Positions 17,101 through 25,929 of a stretch of DNA of 64,000 nucleotides are shown piece by piece. Source of the stretch: an uncultured Alphaproteobacteria bacterium (lineage in GTDB: Bacteria > Pseudomonadota > Alphaproteobacteria > Caulobacterales > Caulobacteraceae); contig CALETE010000010.1 in assembly GCA_937920085.1 (NCBI GenBank), positions 1 to 64,000 on the forward strand. The letters are read 5' to 3'. Each line of letters starts with the position of its first letter. Within the stretch, counting starts at the first letter, position 1. A program made the translations under genes and the position numbers. The notes under the pieces were generated by a model. That model was not told the origin of the DNA. It saw nothing but the letters and a program-made list of their open reading frames with translations, and made no database searches.

Positions 17101-18368
17101 TTGAGGTGTCCCGTGAGGGTCAGCTCGCCCCTTTTCGACGCAAGGGTTAGGGGGCCCACGGCCTGGGCAAGACGATAATCACCATAGGCCAGGGCCGCCA
17201 CCGACCCGGTTCCCTCAAAACGCCACTGATCGGGCTTTCCCTTGAGCCGACCGGCAAGGCGCATGGCTCCCGCCGGAAGTCCGACGACAAGCTTACTCAA
17301 GGCCGGCGCGGTTAGGACAAGATCCAGGCCATCTGGTCCCAGTCTTCGATCATTCAGATAAGCCTCACAGGCGGCAAGCAGCGCAATATTATCGAGATCG
17401 ACACGGCCCCTGAGGCTGAACCTATCCTTACCCGATCTACGTCCCGAAAACGCCAAACGGGCCTCAGGGCCAAGCCGGGAGGCAAGGTCGCGGGTTAGGC
17501 TGGAAGCCAAAAGGGAGATGCGCCCAGTGCCCTGGCCGCCGGCGGCGGTCCAGACTCCATTGAACCGGACCGGCTGGTCTGGGCCGCTGTTCAACACAAG
17601 ATTTAGTCGACCCTTGGCTTCAAGACCCCCTGCCCGAGCGTGCAGGAGGAAGGGACGGTTGGCCGGCAGTCCAAGGGCACCGGCCAAGGCACCGCCCTGG
17701 CTTTCCTGAGCATCAGCAACCACAAGGATCGGCTTGCTCTTGAGAAAGGCCACATCCAGGGACAGGTGATCGCCGGCATGCAGGCGGCTGACAGCACCTA
17801 GCCTTGCGGCAAAGCCCCGATTGTCCCGTTGGAGGTTCAATTTTCCATCTAGATCGAAACTGCCCCGCTCGACGCTGAACTCCGGCAGCATCTCGACCCG
17901 AGCCTTGATCCCGTCGATCCGGATATCAACGGGCAAAACCTGAGACGGGGTATCAGGGCCAAGGATTGGTCTGCGCAGCAGAGTCACCTGATCGGCGCTG
18001 ACCTGATTGATTTGAAGCCTTCGGGTCAGGAGCGGAATGGGGTTCCAGCCGACACGAAGGGCCCGGACCTCCAACCAAGCCCCCCGAGAATCAACAAGGG
18101 CAAGCCTTCGAATTTGGAGGCCGTGCATAAGGTCGCCGTCGATGCCCTCCACCTTCAGATGGCCGACGCGACCCAGATTGAGGCCGCTGACCCAAGACTC
18201 GATCAATAGACGGCCCTGGGGTGATCGCATGGCCAAACCGCCGCTGAACACCACCAGCATTGGCAGGCAGGCCAACAGGGCTGCCATGCCGAGAGCAAGC
18301 CTTCTCAGCGAAAATCCATTCCGCAGCTTAGCTGGGAGCTGAAGGCCATCAGGCGTTTCTTCGGTCAA
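14196..18368 (-). CDS. tamB: Translocation and assembly module subunit TamB
   Basis: TamB is a very large inner-membrane-anchored periplasmic protein that works with TamA and forms a hydrophobic groove spanning the periplasm; AsmA-like relatives carry phospholipid to the outer membrane. The 1390-aa product has an N-terminal membrane anchor (about 25-50, LRRLALGMAALLACLPMLVV), long repetitive beta-rich stretches of the AsmA/TamB type, and the conserved C-terminal DUF490 domain (about 1090-1390) including IKGTAAKPEITLTSTPTLP, DEVLSQVLFGRSASQLS and the terminal WRKDY. Its start overlaps the tamA stop by ATGA (18365-18368), which fits co-translation of the two partners. Confidence 0.93.
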   Translation of the reverse strand: MTEETPDGLQLPAKLRNGFSLRRLALGMAALLACLPMLVVFSGGLAMRSPQGRLLIESWVSGLNLGRVGHLKVEGIDGDLMHGLQIRRLALVDSRGAWLEVRALRVGWNPIPLLTRRLQINQVSADQVTLLRRPILGPDTPSQVLPVDIRIDGIKARVEMLPEFSVERGSFDLDGKLNLQRDNRGFAARLGAVSRLHAGDHLSLDVAFLKSKPILVVADAQESQGGALAGALGLPANRPFLLHARAGGLEAKGRLNLVLNSGPDQPVRFNGVWTAAGGQGTGRISLLASSLTRDLASRLGPEARLAFSGRRSGKDRFSLRGRVDLDNIALLAACEAYLNDRRLGPDGLDLVLTAPALSKLVVGLPAGAMRLAGRLKGKPDQWRFEGTGSVAALAYGDYRLAQAVGPLTLASKRGELTLTGHLKGLGGQGRGYLFAVLGATPSLDLDVAHLSDGRLALKTLDAKGQGLRLLAQGQRSLFGGLSLKGRAEASNLAMARVGARGGAVVSWSADQGGAGKPWTLSIDGKGQGLATGYPDLDRLLGQTPRLVAKGGIDGDRLTLTKANLDGAAIQASTQGQARLGGNLDFGLTWSADGPFRFGPLEITGRAKGNGTLGGTFTEPKAELGADFETIDIPNLPLTAAHLNLTFQKGQSSSLGAFALNATSAYGQASAKADFGLSGDSLNLTELVLDAGGVMARGDLALRPGNGTRADLALTVGPGVLIEKGQVKGHAQIADTDDGPHAKLALDLVGVVLPGQALAISTGHFSAEGLLSHLSYQLKADGPSQAGKWAMSGAGQIAIEDHNYRLGFDGGGHLGVHTLKTLEPADFSYHAGKSSARVRLAANDGGRLDVDGGFTETTADLKARLSDISLGIFDQDLTGKVDADLVMTGHGGTLTGDLKADLQGARGLGANLAEGLDGRLNAHLADGQIKIDSQLENSQGLKAQADLFLPADTSAVPFRIAVNHNKALHGRVFADGEVKPLWDLLVGGDRELAGHVHLEGQLAGTLADIRALGQAKVDNGRFSDGGTGLTLRDVALRADLADQAINIDQVSATDGHGGGLSGLGRISLLRDGASSFRLDLKGFRLIDNELATASATGQATINRTADGKVKLTGTLGIDRADVAAKPPAPSGVTQMDVVEIHRPVELISAKPPANRASLAVVLDVDLKAPRRIYLKGRGLDAELSLIAHVGGSTTNPTLTGVAKVVRGDYDFAGKRFAFDERGTVHLATHPEDIRLDLTASRDDPTLTAQVQIKGTAAKPEITLTSTPTLPNDEVLSQVLFGRSASQLSPLEAAQLASALSSLAGGGGFDVIGNLKAFAGLDRLALGGGGATGVTVSGGKYLTDDVYLEITSGGREGPSAQVEWRINHALSLISKLAGQGDGKLAVRWRKDY

Positions 18369-20149
18369 AAGCTTTGACCTATACTTAGATAAATCTGGAA
18401 GCTGGGATCATTGGAGCGCGGATTGAGCGGTACCGCGAGGTCCACACGGATAGGCCCGAACCCGAGATCGTAACGCATGCCTATCCCGGCCCCAAAGCCC
18501 AGGTTCTTACCATCAGGAATCTGGGACGCCCCGACAGAGCCCCCATCGACGAAGCCGACAAGCCCCCAATTCTGACCGATTTTCTGCCGCAGCTCGGCTG
18601 AAAACTCAGCAAGCCCAAGTCCACCCTGAGGCGTATTGTCCGCATATTGGGGGCCGATGGCCTGATAGGTATAGCCCCGAACAGAGCCCCCGCCCCCGGC
18701 ATAGAATCGACGGGAGGCTGGCACATCTGGCATGGTGCCCCCGAGGATCGAGCCGATCTTCAACCGACCTGCAAGGACGGTTCGCCCCTTGGGATCAAAT
18801 GGGAAATATGCGGAGGCCTGACTCTGGGCCTTTAGGTACGGCAGGGAGGAGGATCCGCTAATGACCGTTGGCTCTAACCGAGCCTCCAAGCGCCAACCAC
18901 GCTTTGGGTCTAGGGGATCGTCTGACTGATCCCAGGCCAGAGTGCCGAGCAAGGCCGCCGTAATCTGTGAGCTCCCCAATCGCGCCAGACTGCCGGCGGT
19001 TACGGCGCGGGTACGACTGTAGTCCAGCGACGCCCCAAGAGACATGTAGGAGGTGCGCTCGAATTTCTGGGTCAAATCCGCGTTTGCGCCAATGCCTGTC
19101 TCCTGAAAGGCTGCGGTTAGCTGCTGATAGACGAATGCTGAACTCTTGAGGGTCTGGCGCGCCCTGCGCCAGTGGGGCAGGCTGAGATCAACGCCAATCC
19201 GGCTATCTAGGGTCGAAGCTCGGGTAAAGATCGAAGTTGTGTCACCGCGATGCAACTCATTGTATCGAGTCCAACGGGCGTCTCCCCCGGCACCTTCGCT
19301 GGTGGAATAGCTGGCACCCAGCTCCAGCCTTCGGTCGGCCCGGTCTGAGAGGCTGAGAATAACTGGACGGAGGCCGCCAGCGTCGGTCTGGTCCCGGGGG
19401 GCCAGGGCAACCGTCACCGAGTCATAGACCCCCGTATCAAGCAATCGGCGCTCGAGGTCTCCGACGTCAGCTGGGTCATAGACTTCACCTGGTGACCATG
19501 GGGCAAGTTTTCGAATCCAGGCGGGGTCCGTTTTGGAGCTGCCTTGAAGGCTCAACTCCCCAAGATGCACAAGGTCACCAGCCGCGATCTTAAAGTCCGG
19601 GCGAACTGTGCGGTCTGCATGGTCGACCACCACGGTCCTGGGTGCAGCATAGACGTCGGCATAACCTCGCTTCTGCACGGCAGCGACAATACGTCCCTCT
19701 GCACTCAGCACGTCGGCAGCCCGACCTGTCTGACCATCAGCCAGACCCATCACCGCTTCAGCAGCTTGCTGGACCACCTCCCCGGGCGGGGTATCCACCC
19801 AGGTGATTTGCGGATCTGCGATCTTGAACCTGCGCCCGGTCTTCACCGTGACCTTTGGCTGAGATGGTTCAGTGTCAGTAACTGTGGGCTCGACCTCGCC
19901 GGCATAATAGCCCTCTGAGCGCAGGACGGCTTCGGCGTTATCTGCCGCCTCTCTAGCCCGGCGACGCGCTTCAAAACGACTGGTCATCGGACGGTCCGAA
20001 TCACCGATGGCTTCGATGATCTTTGCCTTCAAATCCGCCTTAAGGGTCCCTTCGACGGCAGCCTTCGGCTGAGCGGCAAATGCCGCTCCGGCGGCAGACT
20101 GCGCGCAGAGTGCCGCCAATGCAGCACCAGCCAAAGCCAGTCTTCCCAA
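18365..20149 (-). CDS. tamA: Translocation and assembly module subunit TamA (Omp85 family)
   Basis: TamA is an outer-membrane Omp85-family barrel that inserts or assists other outer-membrane proteins with TamB. The 594-aa protein has a signal peptide (about 1-25, cleavage after AFA), POTRA-like periplasmic repeats (about 35-265) and a C-terminal 16-strand barrel (about 270-594). Diagnostic barrel sequence includes FYAGGGGSVRGYTYQAIGP near 485, the Omp85 VRGY/F motif of loop 6, and a terminal phenylalanine (IYLSIGQSF). It is the promoter-proximal gene of tamAB, with a 211-bp divergent region to the ATP-grasp operon upstream. Confidence 0.93.
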   Translation of the reverse strand: MGRLALAGAALAALCAQSAAGAAFAAQPKAAVEGTLKADLKAKIIEAIGDSDRPMTSRFEARRRAREAADNAEAVLRSEGYYAGEVEPTVTDTEPSQPKVTVKTGRRFKIADPQITWVDTPPGEVVQQAAEAVMGLADGQTGRAADVLSAEGRIVAAVQKRGYADVYAAPRTVVVDHADRTVRPDFKIAAGDLVHLGELSLQGSSKTDPAWIRKLAPWSPGEVYDPADVGDLERRLLDTGVYDSVTVALAPRDQTDAGGLRPVILSLSDRADRRLELGASYSTSEGAGGDARWTRYNELHRGDTTSIFTRASTLDSRIGVDLSLPHWRRARQTLKSSAFVYQQLTAAFQETGIGANADLTQKFERTSYMSLGASLDYSRTRAVTAGSLARLGSSQITAALLGTLAWDQSDDPLDPKRGWRLEARLEPTVISGSSSLPYLKAQSQASAYFPFDPKGRTVLAGRLKIGSILGGTMPDVPASRRFYAGGGGSVRGYTYQAIGPQYADNTPQGGLGLAEFSAELRQKIGQNWGLVGFVDGGSVGASQIPDGKNLGFGAGIGMRYDLGFGPIRVDLAVPLNPRSNDPSFQIYLSIGQSF

Positions 20150-20360
20150 GGTCCGAATTCCTCCTGTATCGGAAATGGTTTTAACGCATGGGCAGGCAGG
20201 TTGTCACTTGAGTGTGAGTGCAAGAATGCTTTTCTTTCAGGCATAAAGCTGCCCAAATGATAGGCGCCTGACAGGTAGGCGTCTGGGTTTGACGAATTTC
20301 ACGGTCGCCGGGCAAGGCGGTTTCTAATGTCCCCCCACAGCAACGGGAGGCGAATTCACG

Positions 20361-21833
20361 GTGGGGTACAGGGTGGCGATAGCAGGTCGGTCAAATGCGG
20401 ACTCAACGCCTCTGCCCTATGATGAAATGATGACGGCCGATGGCAGTGTCCGGCCTCATTACAAGGCCTTGGATCAGCGGGTCGCAACCCTGGGCGACCA
20501 GGAACTGGCAGACAGACAAAAAACGCTCGAGCGCTTCTTCCTGCTTCAGGGGATCACCTTCACGGTCTATGGCGGCGAAAGCTCGACGGAGCGGATTATT
20601 CCCACCGACCTCCTGCCCAGAATAATTCCTGCCGAAGAGTGGGCGGTAGTTGAAGCCGGACTGACCCAGCGCCTGCGTGCCCTGAACATGTTCCTGGATG
20701 ACATTTACGGCGCGCAGCAAATCCTCATGGACGGGGTCGTGCCTAGGGAACTTGTCCTGTCAGCCCCCTCCTATCGTCGGGAAATGCAGAACCTGTATGT
20801 GCCACACAAGGCCTATGCCAATGTCTGTGGCAGCGATCTGATCCGTCAGCCAGACGGTGCCTTTGCGGTGCTGGAGGATAACCTTCGGGTGCCCTCAGGC
20901 GTGTCCTACATGCTGGCCAATCGCGAAGCCTCAAAACGCACCTTCCCTGGAACCTTCCGTCTGGCGGGCGTCAGGGCCATTGATCGCTATCCCGACCTGC
21001 TGCTGTCTACACTCAAGGGCATGGCGGCCGACTGGCGGCCCAACCCCCAGGTGGTGGTGCTGACTCCTGGGGTCTATAACTCTGCCTATTACGAACACGC
21101 CTATCTGGCGCGTCTGATGGGAGCCCCCCTGGTGGAGGGTCGCGACCTCGTGGTCCACGACAACATGGTCTATATGCGCACCACCACGGGTCTGCGCCGG
21201 ATCGATGTGATCTACCGCAGGGTGGACGACGACTTCATCGACCCCCTCACCTTCCGCCGAGATTCGAGTCTGGGGGTCGCAGGACTCTTCAACGCCTATC
21301 GGGCGGGCAATGTGGTGATCTGCAACGCCCCGGGGACAGGTGTTGCTGACGACAAGGCCGTCTATGCCTATGTCCCTGAAATCATTAAATACTACCTGGG
21401 CGAAGACGCTATTCTGCCCAATATCGAGACCTATCTATGCCGTGAACCGGCCCAGCTCAGCCACGTTTTGGCCAATCTCGACAAACTGGTGGTCAAGGCG
21501 GTGGGCGCATCGGGGGGCTATGGCATGCTGATCGGGCCCCATGCCAGCGCCAAGGAAAGGGCGGATTTTGCCGAAGCCATCAAGGCGGATCCGGCGAACT
21601 ACATCGCCCAGCCGACCATCCAGCTATCGACGGCACCTTGCCTCATCGATGGCGCAATCGATGCCCGCCATGTGGACTTACGCCCCTTCATCCTATCGGG
21701 AGAAAAGATCGTCGTGACCCCAGGGGCTCTGACCCGAGTGGCCCTTAAAAAGGGCTCGCTTGTGGTCAATTCCAGCCAGGGCGGAGGCTCGAAAGACACC
21801 TGGATACTTGGTGCTGAGGAGTCCCGGCCATGA
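20361..21833 (+). CDS. Circularly permuted ATP-grasp protein
   Basis: This 490-aa protein belongs to the circularly permuted ATP-grasp family (old names DUF404/DUF407), predicted carboxylate-amine ligases that join amino acids or peptides using ATP. Recognisable pieces are the N-terminal YDEMMTADGSVRPHY, the central EDNLRVPSGVSYMLANRE and CNAPGTGVADDKAVYAYVPE, and the late KAVGASGGYGMLIGP ATP-binding loop. GTG at 20361 is preceded by GGGAGG about 10 nt upstream. Its stop overlaps the next gene by ATGA. The three-gene set ligase / alpha-E / transglutaminase is a conserved bacterial peptide-ligase cassette whose product has not been established, as far as I know. Confidence 0.9.
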   Translation: MGYRVAIAGRSNADSTPLPYDEMMTADGSVRPHYKALDQRVATLGDQELADRQKTLERFFLLQGITFTVYGGESSTERIIPTDLLPRIIPAEEWAVVEAGLTQRLRALNMFLDDIYGAQQILMDGVVPRELVLSAPSYRREMQNLYVPHKAYANVCGSDLIRQPDGAFAVLEDNLRVPSGVSYMLANREASKRTFPGTFRLAGVRAIDRYPDLLLSTLKGMAADWRPNPQVVVLTPGVYNSAYYEHAYLARLMGAPLVEGRDLVVHDNMVYMRTTTGLRRIDVIYRRVDDDFIDPLTFRRDSSLGVAGLFNAYRAGNVVICNAPGTGVADDKAVYAYVPEIIKYYLGEDAILPNIETYLCREPAQLSHVLANLDKLVVKAVGASGGYGMLIGPHASAKERADFAEAIKADPANYIAQPTIQLSTAPCLIDGAIDARHVDLRPFILSGEKIVVTPGALTRVALKKGSLVVNSSQGGGSKDTWILGAEESRP

Positions 21834-22774
21834 TGCTCGCCCGGGTCGCTGACAGCCTTTACTGGATCGGACGCTATGTCGAACGGGCCGAGCACATGTG
21901 CCGACTTTCGGACGTCATGCTCAACGCCACCCTCGACCGGACCGATGCCGCAACTCAGGTCGCGTCGATTGTTCAGGCTGCCGTCGGCGACCCTGAGACG
22001 GGCATAGGTCTGACGCCCTACCAGATGGCCAGATCCTTGGCCTTGGATCGCGAAGACGCCGGGTCAATCACCGCCTCACTATCCCGCGCCCGGGAAAATG
22101 CACGCCAGGTGCGAGATCAAATCACCACCGAAACCTGGGAGCGTCTGAACCTCATCTATTTGAGAGTGACAGGCCCTGGTGCTGCCAAGGCCTTCGAGGA
22201 TGGCTCATCAGCCTTTCTCAATGAGATCATCTCAGACCTGCATATGTTCAAGGGGGCAGCCGATGCCACAATGAGCCATGGCGAAGGTTGGGGCTTTCTC
22301 ATGCTGGGCGTCTATCTGGAGCGCGCCCAACTGATTGCGCGGCTACTCAAGGTTTGCTTTGGCGACGACAAGCAATCGCCCGTGACCGACCACGCCGCCC
22401 TGACCAGCCTGTTGCGAATGGGATGTGCGCTGGAGCCCTATCTGCGTCGCTATACCGCCGATATTCAACCTAAGCTGATCCTTGAATTCTTGATGTTTGA
22501 TGCGGACTTCCCGCGCTCTCTTCGATTCACAACCAGCCGCATTGCTGAGCACTTGGCGGGCCTGAGCGGCTATGTGGACCATTCTAGCCATTCTGGGCCT
22601 GAGCGGTTCGCCGGTCGGCTAAAGGCGCGCCTCCAATATGCTGATGTGGATAATCTCCAGATCCGAGATGCCAGTCCCATGGTGGGAACGGTTCTGGATG
22701 AATGCGCAGCCATCCACTCGGCGATCTACGACACTTTTGTCGCCTATTCCCTTGAAATGCGACTACCGGCCTAG
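21830..22774 (+). CDS. Alpha-E domain protein
   Basis: This 314-aa all-helical protein belongs to the alpha-E family (DUF403), always found near the circularly permuted ATP-grasp enzyme and often fused to it. The N terminus MLARVADSLYWIGRYVERAEHMCRL is diagnostic: paired Glu and Arg residues repeat along the helices. Its biochemical role is not established; it may be a substrate-handling partner of the ligase. It starts inside the ligase stop codon (ATGA) and ends 11 bp before the transglutaminase gene, so the three products are expected in fixed proportion. Confidence 0.9.
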   Translation: MMLARVADSLYWIGRYVERAEHMCRLSDVMLNATLDRTDAATQVASIVQAAVGDPETGIGLTPYQMARSLALDREDAGSITASLSRARENARQVRDQITTETWERLNLIYLRVTGPGAAKAFEDGSSAFLNEIISDLHMFKGAADATMSHGEGWGFLMLGVYLERAQLIARLLKVCFGDDKQSPVTDHAALTSLLRMGCALEPYLRRYTADIQPKLILEFLMFDADFPRSLRFTTSRIAEHLAGLSGYVDHSSHSGPERFAGRLKARLQYADVDNLQIRDASPMVGTVLDECAAIHSAIYDTFVAYSLEMRLPA

Positions 22775-22785
22775 GACCTGAACCC

Positions 22786-23766
22786 ATGCTTCTCGAGGTC
22801 CGTCACCTGACCGAATACCATTACGCAGACCTTGTGCGCGAAAGCGTTATGGAGGTTTGGATGCAGCCGCAAAAGAGCGCCTCGCAAAGGCTGGTGTCCT
22901 TTGAACTTGAACTAGACCCCGCTGCCCAATTGTTTTCCTACGGGGATGCCTTTGGCAATGCCGTCTATCATTTTGACGTCCCGCAGCCGCATTCCAAGCT
23001 CTCCATCATCGCCCGCTCGACGGTGGAAACCCAGGCCCCGGCGGCTCTCCCTGATGCCCTAGACATGGGCGAATGGGACCGGCTGAAGAGTGACTTCGTC
23101 AGGGGAGAGAATTTTGATTTCCTGCGTCATCACGGCTTTGCCATCGAAACCGACGCCTTGACCAATTTCGTCATTGAACAAGGCATTGACCGCCTTCGCG
23201 CCAGCGATCCTTTGACCGCCGTGCGCCGCATGTCTGAGATCATCTATCAGTCCTTTGCCTATGAGGCAGGCGTGACCGATGCCGAAAGCCCCATTGACCT
23301 AGCCCTCAGCGTCAAGCGCGGAGTTTGTCAGGATTTCAGCCACATCATGATCTCGATCTGCCGCGCCTGGGGCATTCCGGCGCGCTATGTGTCTGGGTAT
23401 CTGTTCACCGACCGGCAGCATGGGGATCGGTCAGACCCAGAAGCCACCCACGCCTGGGTCGAAGTCTTCCTGCCCTCCACCCGCTGGATCGGTTTCGATC
23501 CCACCAACAACGTCATGGCTGGAGAGCGGCATATCGCCTGTGCCGTGGGTCGGGACTATAACGATGTGCCCCCGTCCCGCGGTGTCTATAAAGGCGAGGC
23601 CGACAGCCAGCTTGCGGTCGCGGTCTCTGTCGGGCGGGCGCGATCGGCCCACAGCGAACCTGAATTCATCCGGGTCGCCCAACCGACCTTCAATCGCTCA
23701 GGACGGCGACGCCCAGTTCCTGGGGGCCTAAATTCGGACCAGCAGCAGCAGCAACAGCAGCAATAG
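22786..23766 (+). CDS. Transglutaminase-like cysteine protease with polyglutamine tail
   Basis: This 326-aa protein has an N-terminal beta domain (LLEVRHLTEYHYADLV, the 'transglut_N' region) and a papain-fold transglutaminase core. The catalytic triad is visible: Cys181 (RGVCQDFSH), His222 (ATHAWVEVF) and Asp238 (WIGFDPTNN). It could cleave or cross-link the peptide made by the ATP-grasp / alpha-E partners. There is no obvious signal peptide, so it is probably cytoplasmic. It ends in eight consecutive glutamines encoded by CAG/CAA codons, which are unrelated to the family fold and probably arose by repeat slippage. It is the last gene of the operon. Confidence 0.92.
   Translation: MLLEVRHLTEYHYADLVRESVMEVWMQPQKSASQRLVSFELELDPAAQLFSYGDAFGNAVYHFDVPQPHSKLSIIARSTVETQAPAALPDALDMGEWDRLKSDFVRGENFDFLRHHGFAIETDALTNFVIEQGIDRLRASDPLTAVRRMSEIIYQSFAYEAGVTDAESPIDLALSVKRGVCQDFSHIMISICRAWGIPARYVSGYLFTDRQHGDRSDPEATHAWVEVFLPSTRWIGFDPTNNVMAGERHIACAVGRDYNDVPPSRGVYKGEADSQLAVAVSVGRARSAHSEPEFIRVAQPTFNRSGRRRPVPGGLNSDQQQQQQQQ
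23740..23763 (+). repeat. CAG/CAA trinucleotide tract encoding eight glutamines
   Basis: Eight glutamine codons (six CAG, two CAA) run directly into the TAG stop of the transglutaminase gene. Since CAG differs from TAG by one base, slippage or a single substitution would readily lengthen or shorten the protein tail. Confidence 0.95.
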
Positions 23767-24010
23767 CGACTGCTGCCGACAAAGTGGTCCCACCAATAGG
23801 TGTTTAGACGTCATTCAGTAGAAAAGTGCAGTTAGCCTGTCGCGAGTGCATCACAGTCTGAATCCCATAGAACCTCTATGAGAAAAAGACTCTTCAGACA
23901 AAAACAAATAAGAAACAATATGAGTGTGAATTATAATGAATATATTGGACGATATATTTTGCGAATTACTTCATGCAATCAAATCATGATAACTTCACTA
24001 TTCATAATTA
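23767..24010. other. AT-rich region between convergent genes
   Basis: This stretch of 244 bp is clearly more AT-rich than the rest of the window, especially 23880-24010. It contains an AT palindrome, AATATAT / ATATATT around a 6-nt loop at 23939-23958, followed by T residues, which could act as a weak terminator for the transglutaminase operon. No gene was recognised. The composition shift may mark the edge of an insertion that brought in the M20 gene. Confidence 0.5.
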
Positions 24011-25600
24011 TTAATTTTTAATTTCACCACTCGGATAAGATATACCCAGTTGTTCAAGATAGGTCCCATATTTCTTGGAATTATAGTAAAAAGGCACCAT
24101 CTTGGGACGCATTTTTTCCATAATATCCGTGTTCAGCAGGATGGCAGGCATATCCAAAGGCGTTAGGACTGGGTCGTATTTTGTGTCTTTCAACTGAACG
24201 TTCTGGAAATAGTCCTTCGCATCGGCCACTAGCTTTGGGGTGGTCATGATGTCCAACACGGTCAGAGCAACAGCCTTGGCCCCAACGATCACACCCTTGT
24301 GGGCAATCGGAGTCGCCATCGCCATGCCAGACGTCGCATTGTGAACGATGGCATTAGGAATGTTGGAGGGATATCGAATGGTAATGGTGGGCACCGTCCA
24401 CATGACATCGCCGATATCATCAGAGACTCCGCCGACGGCGGCTCCGCCACTATCTGGTTCAGAAATCGGTGCGACTTCGGTGGCGAGGGGGGCTAGGTGG
24501 AAACCCTGCGACTGCTGGACCCGCTTTGCGAAAATCTGATCGTCGTCACTCCACTTGGGCATGCCGACAGCCTGGATATTTGCATAGGCCGCGAGGGCTA
24601 GGGGCTTGTTGCTGTAATTCGGCGCGGCATAACCCAGTATGTGATGCTCAACCGTCGTTCCCGTGGCCATAGCCGCAGCCTCGGAAATCGTATTGCCAAG
24701 TTCATAAAGCCCGCGGATCGCGTCGAAGGTATTTTCCCGGAAATAGTACCAGACCGATGCGACGCCCGGGACGATGTTGGGCTGACCGCCGCCATTGGTG
24801 ATCACATAGTGCGACCTTTGGGTCAGCGGCAGGTGCTCCCGCCGCAGATTCCAGGCCATGTCCATGACCTCGACCCCATCGAGGGCACTACGGCCATCCC
24901 ATGGTTGGATAGCAGCATGGGCTGTTTTACCGTGGAAGGTGTATTCCACCGACACCATGCCATTATTGCCGCGATGCCCCCAGCTTGTGGAAAAATCCTT
25001 GCTGACATGCACAAAGATCGACGCGTCGACGCCCTTGAACACCCCATCGCGCACGTAGAACGCCTTGGTTCCTAACAATTCTTCCGCGACACCCGGCCAC
25101 AGCATCAGCCGGCCAGGGATATGGTTCTTCTCCATGACCTCCTTGGCTGACAAGGCCGCAACGATCATCAGCGGCATGCCTGAATTGTGGCCCTCGCCGT
25201 GTCCGGGCGCACCTTCGATTATAGGCTTGATGGTCGAAATCCCGGGATATTGTGAAAGGCCCAGCAGGCCGTCGATATCACTGCCCAGGGCGACCAAGGA
25301 ACCGCCCTCCCCCCAAGTCGCCGTCCAAGCTGTTGGAATACCGGCGACCCCACGGGTGATCTTGAAGCCGTTCTTTTCGAGAATGCCTGTCAGATATTCC
25401 GACGTCCGGAATTCCTGGAAGCCCGGCTCTGCATAGCTAAACACCTGGTCGACCATGATCTGAGACATCTTGGTCCGGGAATCTACGCCCGCTATAACGG
25501 CGTCACGCATAGCCTGAGTGGGCTCAGCGTGCGCCATCGACGCCGTCAGGGCCATAAGAGCTGCGGCACCCAGCATCTTGAGCCTCAAGACCTTAACCAT
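24011..25600 (-). CDS. Exported M20-family amidohydrolase (AbgB-like)
   Basis: This is a metal-dependent peptidase or amidohydrolase of the M20D group, related to p-aminobenzoyl-glutamate hydrolase subunit B, which removes acyl or amino-acyl groups from small amides. The ATG at 25600 gives 529 aa with a clear signal peptide (MVKVLRLKMLGAAALMALTASMAHA) and a GAGGA ribosome site, so I prefer it to an in-frame ATG at 25702. Metal-site motifs include GHGEGHNSGMPLM, the catalytic Glu in GVAEELLGTKAF, and a late HNATSGMAMATPIAHKG. The dimerisation (lid) domain lies between them. It is probably periplasmic. The substrate cannot be told from sequence. Confidence 0.9.
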   Translation of the reverse strand: MVKVLRLKMLGAAALMALTASMAHAEPTQAMRDAVIAGVDSRTKMSQIMVDQVFSYAEPGFQEFRTSEYLTGILEKNGFKITRGVAGIPTAWTATWGEGGSLVALGSDIDGLLGLSQYPGISTIKPIIEGAPGHGEGHNSGMPLMIVAALSAKEVMEKNHIPGRLMLWPGVAEELLGTKAFYVRDGVFKGVDASIFVHVSKDFSTSWGHRGNNGMVSVEYTFHGKTAHAAIQPWDGRSALDGVEVMDMAWNLRREHLPLTQRSHYVITNGGGQPNIVPGVASVWYYFRENTFDAIRGLYELGNTISEAAAMATGTTVEHHILGYAAPNYSNKPLALAAYANIQAVGMPKWSDDDQIFAKRVQQSQGFHLAPLATEVAPISEPDSGGAAVGGVSDDIGDVMWTVPTITIRYPSNIPNAIVHNATSGMAMATPIAHKGVIVGAKAVALTVLDIMTTPKLVADAKDYFQNVQLKDTKYDPVLTPLDMPAILLNTDIMEKMRPKMVPFYYNSKKYGTYLEQLGISYPSGEIKN

Positions 25601-25854
25601 GTGATTCCTCAGCGATTGACTGGAAAAGGATGATTGAAAGGCATTTGGTACAGCACCACCCGCCAGAAACGCAATCCAGGGAATTCCTTTTCGCAATGAC
25701 AACCAAAGCGTTTAGAAAGTGGTGCTGTTGGCAGAGCATGGTTGCGCGCGCCGTTGGCGCCCATAGTCGTTTTGATCAATTTCCCAGCAAAGCCCCGCCC
25801 GATAAGGGCATAGCGAGTTCCGCCTAGAAAATTTGGCAATGAAGCCATGCGGAA

Positions 25855-25929
25855 TGGTAGGCCGGGTGGGGATCGAACCCACGACCACTCGATTAAAAGT
25901 CGGGTGCTCTACCGCTGAGCTACCGGCCC
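25855..25929 (-). tRNA. tRNA-Lys (anticodon UUU)
   Basis: Read on the minus strand, the gene folds as a complete cloverleaf: acceptor GGGCCGG with CCGGCCU, D arm GCUC/GAGC, anticodon loop CUUUUAA (UUU at positions 34-36), variable loop UGGUC, T arm GUGGG-UUCGAUC-CCCAC, discriminator A and an encoded CCA. The anticodon stem CCCGA / UCGAG contains a C-A mismatch at 28-42; the other four pairs are normal. Confidence 0.96.
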
